Numbered from the stretch's first letter, positions 11,958 through 23,824 are shown. The stretch: DNA of 64,000 nt from Hyphodiscus hymeniophilus (GCA_016508695.1 VNKQ01000003.1:1178001-1242000); one strand, 5' to 3'. Translations and numbers: made by a program. Notes: generated by a model not told the origin, from the sequence alone.

Positions 11958-13198
11958 ATGTCTGCTGTAAGCAACTACTTGGTCCAACTTGTGAACCGAA
12001 GCTGATATTCGCGCGAATAGTCTGGGTCTGACGCCCTGAAGCCGCCAAAGACATATGGCCCGAAAGTTACGCACCTCCGAGAGGTGATCTCACAACCGGT
12101 TGTTGCAGCGTTCTGTGCAGGAGGAGTCGCTGGCGCAGTTTCAAGAACAGTTGTATCTCCTCTGGAAAGGTTGAAGATCCTGTTCCAGATCCAAAGCGCC
12201 GGCCGTGAAGAGTACAAGCTCTCTGTCGGAAAAGGCCTCATGAAGATGTGGAAGGATGAAGGCTGGAAAGGATTCATGAGAGGAAACGGCACAAATTGCA
12301 TACGAATCGTTCCATATTCGGCTGTTCAATTTGGTAGTTATAATTTCTACAAGAAGGTGAGCAATCTAGCTATCATTCGCACCATTTCCCATGGCGTTAG
12401 ATTTCGACCTCGAGTTTTATACATCCAACTGTAGAATAGATTCGCTAATACATGACGGCAGTTCTTTGAAACAGGAGGCGAGATGAGCTCGGTCCGACGC
12501 TTAATATGTGGTGGAGCCGCTGGTATCACTTCTGTGGTCTTCACATACCCTCTCGATATTGTCCGAACACGACTTTCCATCCAGTCTGCCTCATTTGCAG
12601 CTTTAAAGAAGAGCTCGCCCGGAACACGGCTTCCAGGAATGTGGTCAACCTTGACCACGATGTATAAGACGGAAGGCGGCGTATTGGCCTTGTACAGGGG
12701 CATTATTCCCACAGTTGCTGGGGTCGCTCCATACGTATGTTCAACCCCTGCAAAGCAACGACTCACCTAACAGAGTATAGGTGGGCTTAAATTTCATGAC
12801 TTATGAGCTTGTGCGGAAGTACTTTACCCCGGAAGGAGACAAAAATCCAAGTGCTGTTCGAAAGCTTGCTGCAGGAGCCATTTCAGGAGCAGTAGCTCAG
12901 ACATGCACATATCCTTTGTGAGTTGAAATCTTCCACACTATGAGCACACCGCTTACAAGGTTTCAGCGACGTCCTTCGCCGCCGCTTCCAGATCAACACA
13001 ATGTCCGGCATGGGCTACCAATACAAATCGATCTTCGATGCCGTAAGGGTCATCGTCGCTCATGAAGGCATCAAAGGCATGTACAAGGGTATTGTTCCAA
13101 ATTTACTCAAGGTAGCACCCAGTATGGCAAGCAGCTGGTTGAGTTTCGAGATGACCAGAGATTTCTTGCTCACTCTCGGAGCAGAGCAAGATCTCTGA
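11958..13198 (+). CDS. Mitochondrial solute carrier (YPR011C-like)
   Basis: Inner-membrane carrier, closest in my recollection to yeast YPR011C, which transports adenosine 5'-phosphosulfate and PAPS. Exons: 11958..11966, 12021..12356, 12462..12734, 12781..12917 and 12967..13198, giving 328 residues. The first coding exon is just ATG TCT GCT. Three carrier repeats are visible, each with the P-x-[DE]-x-x-[RK] signature: SPLERLKI, YPLDIVRTR and YPFDVLRRR. Features shared with YPR011C include FCAGGVAGAVSRTVVSP, the RGNGTNCIRIVPYSAVQF stretch and LYRGIIPTVAGVAPY. No N-terminal presequence, as expected for carriers. The substrate assignment rests on this resemblance and could be wrong; other SLC25A42/CoA-like carriers are the alternative. 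Confidence 0.9.
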
Positions 13199-13925
13199 AT
13201 TGTCAGCCGACTGATTCCCATCCTTGTACAATAACTTCATGGTCTTTTCGAGGCAACATGGCAGAGAGAGTGTTATCGAAGAGAGGAGGCGTGGGTATAT
13301 CAAGCGGAAAGCTTTGTAAATGAACACACGGGTCCAATTTGGTTGCATTGATTCCGGCATTGGGAGCGGGCGCAATATGGGCTGTAGAAAGAGGTTAGAT
13401 ACCTTTGATCTGGATACTTTGGTTGCAAAGGAGCATCATTAGAGTACGAGACTTTCGAGTTGAGATAAATGGATATGGCTTACCCCGTTGGCTTGAAGAA
13501 CACCAGCCTGAATGCGAGTGATATTTTTAAGCTAAAGCACTGGCACTTAAGTTATGAAAAGGAATCTGCAAGTATGTACCAAGATATGGTCTAGTTTGGG
13601 ACAATAAGATTCGCTTTTAAAACAAGATCGGACTTAATAAGACTCTGTAAGTCTGTGACTGACAACCCAAATTTTAGCAGTCGAATCTCCCCTTGTCGCG
13701 TGGCTGAGAAATGAATCCGGGGTTGACACGTGATTTTACATGCAGACAGCTGCTTCGCGCTAGTGGCTCCACAAATTGAGCTGTGATGATTTCGAACAGC
13801 TTCCCAACGTCCTCGTCGAACAACAATATCTGCCACCATCACAACTTGTCGACGTCAAGGCCTTGACTGTTCGGCATCATATACCTTCATCATAACTTCG
13901 GTGGTCCTCTAAACTATCTGAAAAA
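13199..13925. other. Intergenic region upstream of SR protein gene
   Basis: About 730 bp. A modest minus-strand frame (13591..13842) looks like chance. The stretch just before 13926 is A/C-rich leader-like sequence. Confidence 0.4.
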
Positions 13926-15182
13926 ATGAGTCGCTCTGGAGGAACGACGCTCTATGTCACCGGTAAACCATCCTCAGACCTCACTCTTGTCACAAGAGCT
14001 CCATCTTGAATTACCTTCATCCTCCATCATGCAAATATAGCAGTTGCTAACATTCTATAAGGTTTCGGCCCCGGCACCCGCGCTCGCGACCTTGCCTACG
14101 AATTCGAACGGTATGTCCAACAAACGTCGATGTTTCGATGATCAGCTTTCGAGTGCGATGATCTACCTACCCCGTACCCCCGTACCCTCGTCCTGCCGTC
14201 GTTATCCTGTCGAGACTTCGCTGTCACCTTGAAGCGTCATCTGCGTGCCTGCGCTCCCTCCCTCCCCTCCTTTCTTCCCACGATCGAGCGGTCGCATATC
14301 GATTCGTCTTTACGTTATCCTCCGCGCGAAATCTCCATAGCGGCGGACCGAATTCTACAATCCTATTCCCTTTCACTATCCATAGCCATGCTTCTCAATC
14401 CTTACCCTTGGAGACAATTGGATTCTGACAAACATTTACAGCTATGGCCGCCTCGTCCGCTGTGATATTCCAGCTCCTCGAACTGCTGCTAGTCGCCTGT
14501 GAGTATCTGCCGCTCCATATTGGTGTCAACTCTAATATCGTTGACACATTAAGTAGATTTGCGTTCGTCGAATATGAGAGTCGCCGCGATGCAGATGATG
14601 CGTATCATGAGATGCACAACAAACGTATCGGTCGTGATGATCTTTTGAAGATCGAGGTATTTCAATACCTCTTTACATTAACTCATCCGTACTAATGTTA
14701 GATACAGTGGGCCCGCACACCTCCTTCTGCTTCCTGGCGCTTCGACTCTGGCCGTGAGGGTGGACGCGAGGGTGGCCGTGAGGACCGTACTCGTGACCGT
14801 GCTCCTGGTCGTCGTTCTCCTCGCCGTGGTGGTCGCTCTCCTTCTCCAAGACGCAGCCGTGGTGGTGACTTCTCTCCTCGCAAGGATGATCGTCGTGACC
14901 GTGACTATGATCGCCGGGACCGCGACCGCTCTCGCAGCCCAGATGATCGGTTAGTACCCACCTCTTGTTTCGATGAAATCATAAACTCATCAAACTAGGG
15001 ATCGCGACGTTAAGCGTGACGATGACCGTGAGGAGCGTGAAAATGGTACCAACGGTGAAGATAGGAAAGGTGACATTGCACTTCCAAGCAGACCACGCTG
15101 AACACTATTTACTGATTCTCGACTGGCAGTTGCCATGGATTCTCCTCCACCTGCTCACGATGAATTGGACACCGCTGAGTAA
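13926..15182 (+). CDS. srp1: SR-type RNA-binding protein (Srp1-like)
   Basis: Pre-mRNA splicing factor with one RRM and an Arg-rich tail; resembles fission yeast Srp1. Seven coding exons: 13926..13962, 14062..14110, 14442..14498, 14557..14656, 14708..14949, 14999..15069 and 15130..15182, giving 202 residues. The RRM runs from TLYVTGFGPGTRARDLAYEF through RYGRLVRCDIPAPRTAASR to FAFVEYESRRDADDAYHEMH and LLKIEWARTPP. The tail contains RGGRSPSPRRSR, RDRDYDRRDRDRSRSP and similar RD/RS runs, then MDSPPPAHDELDTAE. The second intron (14111..14441) is 331 nt, several times longer than the other five (49-99 nt), and pyrimidine-rich. Confidence 0.93.
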
Positions 15183-15960
15183 ACAGATCATCACATTCGA
15201 GAGCCGTACGATATCGTGGAAGCAAAAGTTACTCCATGCTGGAGGCTGCTGATATTTCTTTTCTTTCCTGCCTGATTTTACCCGTTGTGTTTCTAGATCG
15301 GTTTCCCCCCTTCAAGCTTTCGATTCGAATGAGTACGAACGAAAATTCTCTTCGATGGTATCCAAAATCGGGAGTTTGCACTATCTAATCAGCCTTCAGC
15401 TGCGGCGGATAATGACGGTCTGTAATAGCATAGCAATACAAAAAGTCCGCCCGCTTTTTGCATGTCCTGAGTGACGGCATGGCCCGTGATCTTTTCCCGC
15501 GGATTTCTTCTTGGAGATTACTTCTGATGGTATGGCTTGCCATCGAACTTAAGTGCATCTTGAGGCTGAGACGAATGCTAAGGATTACCATGACTTGACA
15601 ATGCCTAGGTAGGTATCGAGGAAGCCTTTGTTAGCAAACGGATGAATATTGCTGCGCACTGGTCAACCGGCGGCGTCCTCCTGGTGGATATAGAAGAACT
15701 GCGAGCCACAAGCACAATTTCCCAATAGACAGGAGACAAATACAATTGTTCAGGAGGGAAAATGCATGCTTCGGCTATATTAAGTATCGATTTACAATTG
15801 TGCTGCCGGAAATCAACGAGGCAAGTGAAGCGCGTTGGTCACGTGAGCGCTTATGGTATCCGCTAGCTCGGCACACACGCAAATCCTGAAATAATTTCAC
15901 TTCGTGAGAACTTCGAAACCACAACAACCAACTCGCCAACGTCCCTCCACCACCGCCAAG
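15183..15960. other. Intergenic region upstream of RPL18
   Basis: About 780 bp between tandem plus-strand genes. It must contain the strong promoter of the ribosomal protein gene; the last 60 bp (CACAACAACCAACTCGCC and onward) are a C/A-rich leader. No other gene seen. Confidence 0.45.
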
Positions 15961-16906
15961 ATGGGTATGTTACTCATTCTCGCCTTCGTATGCAAGTAGA
16001 GATCATGCGTTCTCAAAGGTCATGAGAGATCATGTACCTGCGAAAATCATGATCTTCTGCGTAGCTATTTCGTGTCGCAAGACCGAAAGGCATAGAGCAT
16101 GCTGAGCAAAGGCTGATGACTTGTTCTCATAGGCATCGACTTAAACAAACATCATACAAAAAATACTCATCGTAAGGCGCCGAAGAGTGACAATGCCTGT
16201 GAGTTTCCCGATTTATTTGGCTCCTGGAACTGTGTTTGCGGGCCTCGAGAGGTGGGCAGAGAACGCCGGCAACATCTTCACGCAGACCAGCAATACTGAC
16301 GACAATAATCTACAGACCTCAAGCTCCTGGTAAAGCTGTACCGCTTCTTGGCTCGTAAGTTTTCACCTATCTCAAATCGCAGTATCAATTCTAACCCTTC
16401 CTCAACAGGCCGAACTGAGTCCTCCTTCAACAAGGTCGTCCTCCGCAGACTCTTTATGTCCCGTATCAACAGACCACCCGTCTCGATCTCCCGAATTGTC
16501 TCGAACAAGTCTAGCAAGGATGACAAGCGCACCATTGTGGTTGTTGGCACCGTCACCGATGACAACCGCCTCTTGACCGTCCCCAAGCTCAGCATCGCTG
16601 CTCTTCGTGTCACCGCTACTGCTCGTGCCCGCATCCTCGCTGCTGGAGGAGAGATCTTGACATTGGATCAACTAGCTCTCCGAGCCCCCACCGGAAGCAA
16701 CACGCTCCTTCTCAGAGGTCCCAAGAACGCTCGTGAGGCTTTCAAGCATTTCGGTTTCGGTCCCCACAGCCACAAGGTAGGAAATTACATGGTGAATGTG
16801 GAGAGAGAAGCTGACATCAAACCTTCAGAAACCATATGTCGAGTCCAAGGGTCGCAAGTTCGAGAAGGCTCGTGGTCGCAGACGTTCCCGAGGCTTCAAG
16901 GTCTAG
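15961..16906 (+). CDS. RPL18: 60S ribosomal protein eL18
   Basis: Structural protein of the large cytosolic ribosomal subunit. Exons: 15961..15964, 16133..16198, 16316..16354, 16409..16776 and 16829..16906, giving 184 residues (yeast 186). The first coding exon is only ATG plus one base, followed by a 168-nt intron; early introns are usual in fungal ribosomal protein genes. The sequence MGIDLNKHHTKNTHRKAPKS, LKLLVKLYRFLARRTESSFN, VVVGTVTDDNRLLTVPKLSI and the basic end KGRKFEKARGRRRSRGFKV are all diagnostic of eL18. Confidence 0.97.
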
Positions 16907-17500
16907 ATACGATAACACCGGCGATGAGTGTTGCATATCTTTGGCTTTCTGGCTTTGGTGGTGGTTAAGATACCTTGCAGATGGGATGGCCTTCGAGATC
17001 TTATGAAGTGCATGGATGAGTGTGTGGTATCGCTTTTCATGCTGTAGCGACAGAAAATCAAAAGCACAAATCAAACACCAGTCCAGACTACTCGCATTTT
17101 GATACGCGCTATGATCTGTTACAGAAATTTATAGTGATATTACCCTGTGGATATTAAGGTATTTCAGAGACGCAGTGGCTTTCAAGACTCAGGTACAAAA
17201 GGAAGATACGATCCTGGTCTTACTGGCCTTAGCAGTCTTTTTGATGCAGTCTTGTTTGCAGCTATATTAATTTATAGCCATCTTATGGTAAAGGCCATCA
17301 TTTTTCAAGCGCCAGCATGCACTGCTATTGCATGCCTAGATTTGTTGGATATTCGCGTCAGATAGTCAACATGGTACAGTACTCGCGCTGAGTGGAAGCA
17401 TCAGAGTACCAGGTTGTATAATTCTCTCTCCCCGATTTCGCTGTGGCGGTTTGGGTTCCGGGGTCATCGCAGATATCATTGCACTGCTTTCATCGATCGA
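16907..17500. other. Convergent intergenic region, RPL18 / MRM2
   Basis: About 590 bp between two 3' ends. Contains chance frames only. AT-rich patches near 17110-17310 could hold polyadenylation signals. Confidence 0.4.
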
Positions 17501-18744
17501 CTATATAACATCGCTTTTGCCTTGGGTATCATCATCCGCGTTTTTCTTCACCTCGACCTTCCTCCTCAATGCCACGAAGTATGCCTCCTTCGATTCCTAC
17601 CATTTGTTAACAAAGCACAGCAAATCTCCAAGGAAACGTACACTTCTAGAAGACTCGGGCTTCTCCCTATGCACAGAGCCAAACATCTTCTTCAACTGCG
17701 CCTCCAACTCTTTATCCTCCGCACCTTGATAGAACTTACATACAAGATGTCCGCCAGATCGTAACGTCTCTTGTGCAAATTGTAAGGCAGCTGCGCACAG
17801 GTCCTTGAGCAACGTCAATATAGCCCGACTAGACCTAGGATATTCAGACCTACCATACTCCCAGCATGATCTTTAAAGTTTATGCCACTCGTATTCATCA
17901 TCCTATAATAGGGGTTACTCAGACTCCTCTTCCAGAACCCCGTCGTCTGCTCCCAGGGTGCGGACATATCACTCAGCACAACATCGACACATCTGCCATC
18001 TGCCTCTTCCTGGGCCCTCCTATTTTTCTTCCCATCCGTATCCATCTCCATCTTCTCATCAGCATGGCGTTCCATATCAATGTAGCTCTGATCCAGATCC
18101 GTAATCTCAACCCCATCAGCTGAATCTGTCGTGTATGAGGAGAAAGGTTGGGGCTTTGGACGCCCTCGATTGGGATCCCGCAGGAACTTCTTGACCTCTT
18201 CTTGCACGCCTATGGAGAGGAAATTGCCCTGAATGGTCGAGACGCCTTTGGGGGGCTGCGCGGGGATGATGTCGATTCCGACGATTCGGCCGCTGGGTTT
18301 TGTGCGTTCGACTGCTACTTGGGACCAACTACCCGGGGCATAGCCCTGTGTTGGATTAGTTCCCCATGTTGTTCCAGCTTAAAGGGTATTTGGGGACGTA
18401 CAAGATCTACGACAGTCTGCCCCCTCTTGAAAAGCTTATACTTTGCATCGATCTGCGTTCATTAGCAACTGCCTTCGGAGCGCAGAAGAAATTTGCACTT
18501 CTAGAAGCTTGAATGCTGCTCTGCTTTTCAATCCTTGGACTTTGGCTTCTCGCGCATATGAATCTCGACCTTGTCTGTTCTTCCATCGTGTCGAGGACGA
18601 GGACTGCCGAGTCTGAAAGATGTATGTTGGCGGCGACCGATTGGGCTTGATTGAAGTTTCAGGACGAGAATCGCATTTTAAGTTACAAGAGCATCTGCCA
18701 ACTATGTGTCTAGAGAGTGCCCTCACAGTTCGTCGCGAAAGCAT
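17501..18744 (-). CDS. MRM2: Mitochondrial 21S rRNA 2'-O-methyltransferase (FtsJ family)
   Basis: FtsJ/RrmJ-type SAM-dependent ribose methylase; yeast Mrm2 modifies the mitochondrial large rRNA. Exons on the minus strand: 18744..18499, 18452..18402, 18345..17854, 17803..17642 and 17596..17501, giving 348 residues. The N-terminus MLSRRTVRALSRHIVGRC is Arg-rich and lacks acids, like a mitochondrial presequence. The fold begins REAKVQGLKSRAAFKLLE, with catalytic Lys in SRAAFKLLE. The SAM site spans the exon 2/3 junction (TVVDL-GYAPGSWSQVA). The catalytic Asp is in CVDVVLSDMSAPWEQTTG and the last Lys in GGHLVCKFYQG. An insertion rich in D/E/K (about residues 160-195) precedes the catalytic Asp. 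Introns are very short (46-56 nt). Confidence 0.93.
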
Positions 18745-19051
18745 ATGGGGTAAAGTTGATGGTGATTAAGATGCAAGGCTGCGAAAATTGCGAGGCGCAA
18801 ATGGTCAAGGCTCGGCTGTGTGAGCCGAGTCTGTTCAGGGGTTCCAGCACCATTACCTATTATTTATAAGTCATTGGAATAGAATTCGTAGAAGAACCAC
18901 ATATTGCCGGCACTCTTCTAAGAGAGTAAACAGAAAACGTATCTAATCCAACATCAAAACCATGACACGATGCAGTCATTCTCCACCAGAACGCCAAAAG
19001 CAAAACTCCCACTTTCCAAGCACCACGTTAATCAAACAGCCGCAGTCATAA
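18745..19051. other. Intergenic region between MRM2 and coiled-coil gene
   Basis: About 310 bp between tandem minus-strand genes; contains the MRM2 promoter and the 3' end of the coiled-coil gene. Nothing distinctive. Confidence 0.4.
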
Positions 19052-21275
19052 TCAAGCTAGGAAACTTGCTCCTACACCTCTACGATCCTTCTTCAGAGGC
19101 GAAAATCCACCAAAGGCACTCGCAGCACCAAGTCCACCTTTCAGACCACCTTTCGGCCCAGCAAGTCCACCTTTGCCCAACAACCGGGGAGGACCAAGGT
19201 TGACCTTTATAGGTCGTTTCGTAGCCTCGCCATCCTCTTCATCGAACAATGTCTTGCCACCTCCCAATAACTTTCGCTTCTTCTTCTGCGGCTGAGCTTC
19301 TTCGGTGTTCTTCATCTGTGCTTTCGAAGCTTTTGAGATATCCGGCCTTGCAGCATTAACATTCGGAGAGGCAGGAGCAGACGCATCGTTCTCATCTGCT
19401 TCTTCTTCGGTCACCTTCTCTAACGTGCTGATTGCTCGAGGCTTTTTTGCTGCTAGCTTCTTGTTCGTTCCAGACTGCGCTTCGCCGAGAGGCTGCTTCT
19501 TTAAAGCAGCCTTTTCCTCGGTCAATCTCTTCTTGCCTTTCGTCTTAGAAGCTGACGGTGACGGACCAGCTTCCACCGGAGCTGCAATAGCGACCTGGTC
19601 CTCTTGCTGTGGCTCCTCGTTGATAAGTTCGTTAGAGGCAGCGTCTTCCTCAACCTCTTCCTCTTCAATCGGGCTATCGGGCATCATATTGACGGTCTTG
19701 TTCAGGAAAGGTGTAATAGAGAACATAGACTTTTCTCCAAGCATAGTCTGGTCCGGTCTTCCTCGCTTCACCGCAGGCCCTCTCCTACGAGCCGCCACTC
19801 CGTCGGGAGTTCCGATAGCGTCATCAGTACTCATCTCTGTAGCACCTCTCTTCCTAGAGTTCTTGGCGGGAACATCTCCCCTCGAGGGTCCCACCTTACT
19901 TGCGGATGTACGTGCTTGAGCAAGTTGCGTCTGGGACTCCTTGAGCTCCTCCTTGACAGAACGTAGTTTTGTTCGCATTTGCTCTAATTTGCTCTCAAGC
20001 ACTTCCTTTCGGGTCTCCGAGGCGCTCAGCTCCTTCTCGGCATCCTTCCGCGCTTTCTCCTTCTCACGGCGCTCTTTGGCGACGTTGTTCTGGAGCTCGT
20101 CTAGCTTTTCTTGGAGTTCTTGGTCTTTCTCCGAAGCGTTGTTGACCTTCTCTGCTGCACGCTTCGAAACACGCTTTGTGGCCTCGAGCTCCTTCTCTGC
20201 TTCCCTCCGAGCCTTTTCAGCCTCGCGTTTCTCTCGTGATAATTCCTTTCGTAGATCTTCGATTTGCTCTTGCAATTCGAGATCTCTTTCTTTATTGCTA
20301 CCCTTCTCAGCTGCCCGCCGCGCAGCGTTTCTCTCCGCGTCAAGGTCCTTTTCTGCCTCCTTGCGCTCATTTGCTCTCTCTCTCTTCTCCCGAGCAAGGT
20401 CTTTTCGAAGATCCTTCAGTTCTTGCTCCAGCTCATCTTCTCTTTCATTGTCATCGCCCTTCTCAGCTGCACGCTTCAACGCACGTTTGCTGGCTTCGAT
20501 TTCTTTGAGTGCTTCTCTGCTTTCCTTCTCTCGCTCTCTCTTCTCCCGTGCAAGATCCTTCTGAAGGTCCTCCAGTTGCTGTTGTAGATCAATCTCGCGG
20601 TCCTTGTTCTTGCTCTTGTCGCTTACACGCTTCGATGCACGCTTCTCTGTTTCTAGTTCTACCTCCAAAGTACTGACTTGACGCTCCAGTGCCAGCTTTT
20701 CGGTCAAGACTGTCTGCTGGTATGCAGATTGTGATCGAAGGTGCTCAAGTTCCGGCTTCAGTGTGGCAATCTCGCGCGCGAGGGCCAGCTTCTCGGTCAA
20801 AACCTTAGCAGAGTCCATCGTGACGCCGTTCATTGAGATCAATTCAGCCTGAATTGTCAGCAAAGCCCACATACACAGAAACATCAAATATTACCTTGAG
20901 ATTATTCAGTTCTCTTGCCTGTGCCCGTAATTCAGATTCCTGTTTCCGTGCATCCTCTTGTGCCTCGTCAACCTGTCCTCGCAGTTCCTCGCCTTCTTGC
21001 TCTAAGATATCAATGCGATCATCGGCCAGAGCAAGTTGTTCGTGCAGATCGTCATTCTCGTTTTCCAAAAGTAATATTCGTAATCGTAATCGCCGCGCAG
21101 CCTCGTCCTTGACAATAAGGTCGGCTTTGAGTAAGCCCTCCTGGTAAGCATGTTCCAGAGCTTGCGACTTTGTAAGGTGCTATGTCACATATCAGTAGGA
21201 TGAAATATATGTGTAATCGACAGGACTTACGCTTTTGATGTTCACATCATCATTGTATGATATTGATGAGTCCAT
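19052..21275 (-). CDS. Large coiled-coil protein with 52-residue repeats
   Basis: Exons 21275..21231, 21179..20895 and 20848..19052, giving 708 residues. I do not recognise a named family. Residues about 15-420 are almost continuous coiled coil, opening HLTKSQALEHAYQEGLLKAD and continuing with ENENDDLHEQLALADDRIDI. Within it, a charged 52-residue unit (LAREKRE...KRAAEKG...LEQELKDLRK) occurs three full times, with partial copies on both sides (about 20660 to 20000). The C-terminal half is low-complexity and basic, with PAKNSRKRGATE, KRGRPDQTMLGEKSMF, PQKKKRKLLGGGKTLFDEEDG and a Gly-rich end (GLAGPKGGLKGGLGAASAFG, ending GASFLA). The basic clusters look like nuclear localisation signals. A chromatin, kinetochore or nuclear-envelope scaffold is possible, but that is a guess. 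Divergent from OST3 by 261 bp. Confidence 0.85.
20000..20660 (-). repeat. Coding tandem repeat, about 156-bp unit
   Basis: Three consecutive units start L-A/S-REKRE and share an RAAEK centre and a (L)xxLRK end. Two units are exactly 52 residues and the third is 53. Flanking partial copies begin near 20660 (TEKRASKRVSDKSKNKDRE) and end near 20000 (KERREKEKARKDAEKELS). Divergence between units suggests an old duplication maintained as a coiled coil. Confidence 0.75.
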
Positions 21276-21536
21276 CTTTACAATTGAATATTGTGTCATG
21301 AACCAAAATATACAAGTGTAAGTCTTGATGTTCGCCGAGGATTCAAAGACGCGAAATCCCGCGAGGAAAACAAAACAGAGTTCCCAAAGCAGCTTAGCTC
21401 TTGAGCCTTACATCAGAGGCACCCATACCCCTCTAGCGCCATTTTGAGGACACCTTGGAGAGCTTCGTAACACTTTGGTGATCCTTCAGATTTCAGTGAG
21501 CGTCAACCAGCCTGCGCTCAATCTCCTCTCTTCAAG
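21276..21536. promoter_or_regulatory. Compact divergent promoter, coiled-coil gene / OST3
   Basis: Only 261 bp separate the two start codons, so the genes share a bidirectional promoter region. A pyrimidine-rich tract (CTCAATCTCCTCTCTTCAAG) immediately precedes the OST3 ATG. No TATA box seen. Confidence 0.5.
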
Positions 21537-22684
21537 ATGCATTTCTTCAGAGCATTGACTGTGTCCTTGCTGCCACTAGGAGTCATTGGTGCCAAAAAAG
21601 CTTCCTCAGACAAATTCGAGCAGTTCCATTCCCAGGCCCTTTCGTCCTCTCCGATCAAGCTTGAGGATACCAATTATGGCCAATTGACTTCCACACCTAG
21701 AGATTACTCTGTTGCAGTGCTTTTGACGGCATTGGAGGCACGATTTGGATGTCAACTATGTCGAGACTTTCAACCTGAGTGGGAATTGTTGGCGAGGAGC
21801 TGGACCAGAGGAGACAAGAAAGGAGAATCACGTTTAGTGTATGGGACACTTGATTTCGTGGATGGAAAGGGTACTTTCCAATCGGTAGGTACTGATCTAG
21901 AACCGTGCTGGAGATTCTCTGACAAAGTATAGCTTGGACTCCAAACCGCTCCCGTCCTCCTGTTCTTTCAGCCAACTATTGGTCCACATGCTGTTGCGGA
22001 AACTGGACCTATAAGATACGATTTCACCAATGGGTACGCTTTCAATCAAAGGAGAAGCTTTTCAAATTTGCCATAGCTAATAAATTATCTCAGACCCCAA
22101 TCGGCAGAACAAGTACGTGCCTGGATCGCTCGTCATCTCCCCGACCGACCACACCCAGAGGTCCACCGACCAGTTAATTATATGCTCTATATTGCACTTA
22201 CTACAGGATTTCTCGGTGTTATCAGCTTTATAAGCGTTGCTTGGCCATATATTGCTCCTCTGGTTCAGAATCGAAACGTCTGGGCTGCTATCAGTTTGAT
22301 TCTTATCCTACTCTTTACAAGTGGTCATATGTTCAACCATATCAGAAAGGTCCCATATGTTGCTGGTGATGGCCATGGAGGTGTCAGCTATTTTGCAGGA
22401 GGCTTCTCAAACCAATTTGGCTTGGAGACCCAGATAATTGCAGCCATGTGTAGGTTTGATGTACAATTTATAGTATTCTAGCTAACATGAGCCGCGTAGA
22501 TGGCCTTCTTTCATTCGCAACAATCTCGTTGGCACTCAAGGTTCCACGCATTTCAGATCCTAGAACGCAGCAACTTGCTGTTGTCATCTGGGGAGGGGTT
22601 ATTTTCCTGATGTACAGTTTCCTTCTGAGCATTTTCAGGATCAAGAATGGTGGTTATCCTTTCTGGCTACCTCCTTTCTCGTAG
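21537..22684 (+). CDS. OST3: Oligosaccharyltransferase subunit OST3/OST6
   Basis: Subunit of the ER N-glycosylation complex; its lumenal thioredoxin-like domain is thought to hold substrate cysteines. Exons: 21537..21884, 21933..22033, 22094..22449 and 22500..22684, giving 329 residues. A signal peptide (MHFFRALTVSLLPLGVIGA) leads into the lumenal domain, which carries the redox motif CQLC in ARFGCQLCRDFQPEW. Four membrane segments follow: LYIALTTGFLGVISFISVA, VWAAISLILILLFTSGHMF, the YGLLSFATISLAL segment, and LAVVIWGGVIFLMYSFLLSI. The KVPYVAGDGHGGVSYFAGGF loop between spans 2 and 3 is conserved in the family. OST3 and OST6 are paralogues in yeast; filamentous fungi usually have one gene. 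Confidence 0.94.
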
Positions 22685-22937
22685 GTGAAAAGGACTTCTA
22701 AAGGATTAAGTGGAACAGATGACTACGAGAAGGAGTGTGGTAAAAGAACAAAAGCATATATGTATTATAGCCGGGAGTACTGTTCAACATGACGACTGCA
22801 CCATATCATGTAATGCAGGGATACGGCGGGTTACATGATCACTGCGCCGGAAAGCCGACAAATTTGGATTTGAAGTCATTTCAATCGCTTGTCTTGATGT
22901 GAGTTCCACTGGTATCAGAGACCCTCATACAAATGCT

Positions 22938-23824
22938 TTAGTTCGAAGCTGTAAACACCCAGTTTTCGTCGAACCTGCCGTATTGGATCTCCGGGTTTCC
23001 ATCGAATATATCATCATACTTCGCAACTGTGGTCTCTGGATCATCGGCTTGGCGGAAGTAGTCCTTAGCCAGGGTTTTCAGTGCAGGATCGCTCCACATC
23101 TTCGCCATCCACTCAGTTGCTTCTGAACTTGCGGTAGCGAGAGGAAGATCGTAAGTACGGAACCGCTACATAGAAAATTAGTTAAACCACCAGGATAACA
23201 GTAAACCACATACCCAGAGGACTGGCCAAAAGAATGCATCCGCAACCCCAAATTTGCCAAACAGGAACCCCTCGTCCTGCTCCCCAAGCTCCGTCAACCT
23301 CTTTACCGTCCTAGCCCTGGCTTCTCCCCACAGCTTCAGCATCCTCTCAACCTCCATCTTCCCCTTTTCCGTAATGGGGATGTTTCCCGAATACTTAGCA
23401 ACGAAGTTCGTGTCATAGGTGTTCCTCAAAACAGAGAATCCAGAATGCATTTCAGCAACTGCACTTCGGGCCAATGCTCTGAGCATTTGATCCTGTGGCC
23501 AGAGAGGCAGCGAGGGGTTCAACTCGGCAAGGAATTCGCATATTGCAAGAGAATCGTTGATGTAGATGTCTGGGAACATCGAAGGCGCTTTCAAGACTGG
23601 CACGAATCCAGTTGGCGAGATGGATTTCACGGCAGAAAGGTTGGTGTAGTGCTTAGTGTAGGGGATTTTGAAGTATTCTAGTACTGTTTCAACTCGTGCT
23701 GTCCAGCCTGCGAAGTGTCAGTTTGGAAGAGTGACTGATGCAGGGAGGAAATACTCGAGTAACGAGTATAAGTCCCGATGAGGACGTAGTCGGTCTCCGT
23801 GGATATTGGTCCGGAGGAAGGCAT
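22938..23824 (-). CDS. Glutathione S-transferase-like protein
   Basis: Exons 23824..23755, 23707..23214 and 23165..22938, giving 263 residues. The N-terminal thioredoxin-like half reads YVLIGTYTRYSSWTARVETV then LEYFKIPYTKHYTNLSAVKS, and SPTGFVPVLKAPS with the cis-proline, then YINDSLAICEFLAELNP (the E/D-S glutathione-contact motif). The helical C-terminal half includes FGKFGVADAFFWPVLWRFR, typical of the zeta/omega-like fungal GSTs. The active-site residue may be a Ser of RYSSW; this is inference from related enzymes. Convergent with OST3, with about 250 bp between stop codons. Confidence 0.85.

Noticed and set aside
16105..16130. CTGA and TGATGA boxes in the first intron of RPL18, suggesting a snoRNA
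   Set aside because: The boxes are in the wrong order and the TGATGA overlaps the branch-site region.
19305..20587. Long plus-strand Ser/Leu-rich frames
   Set aside because: Reverse-strand shadow of the Glu/Lys-rich coiled-coil gene.
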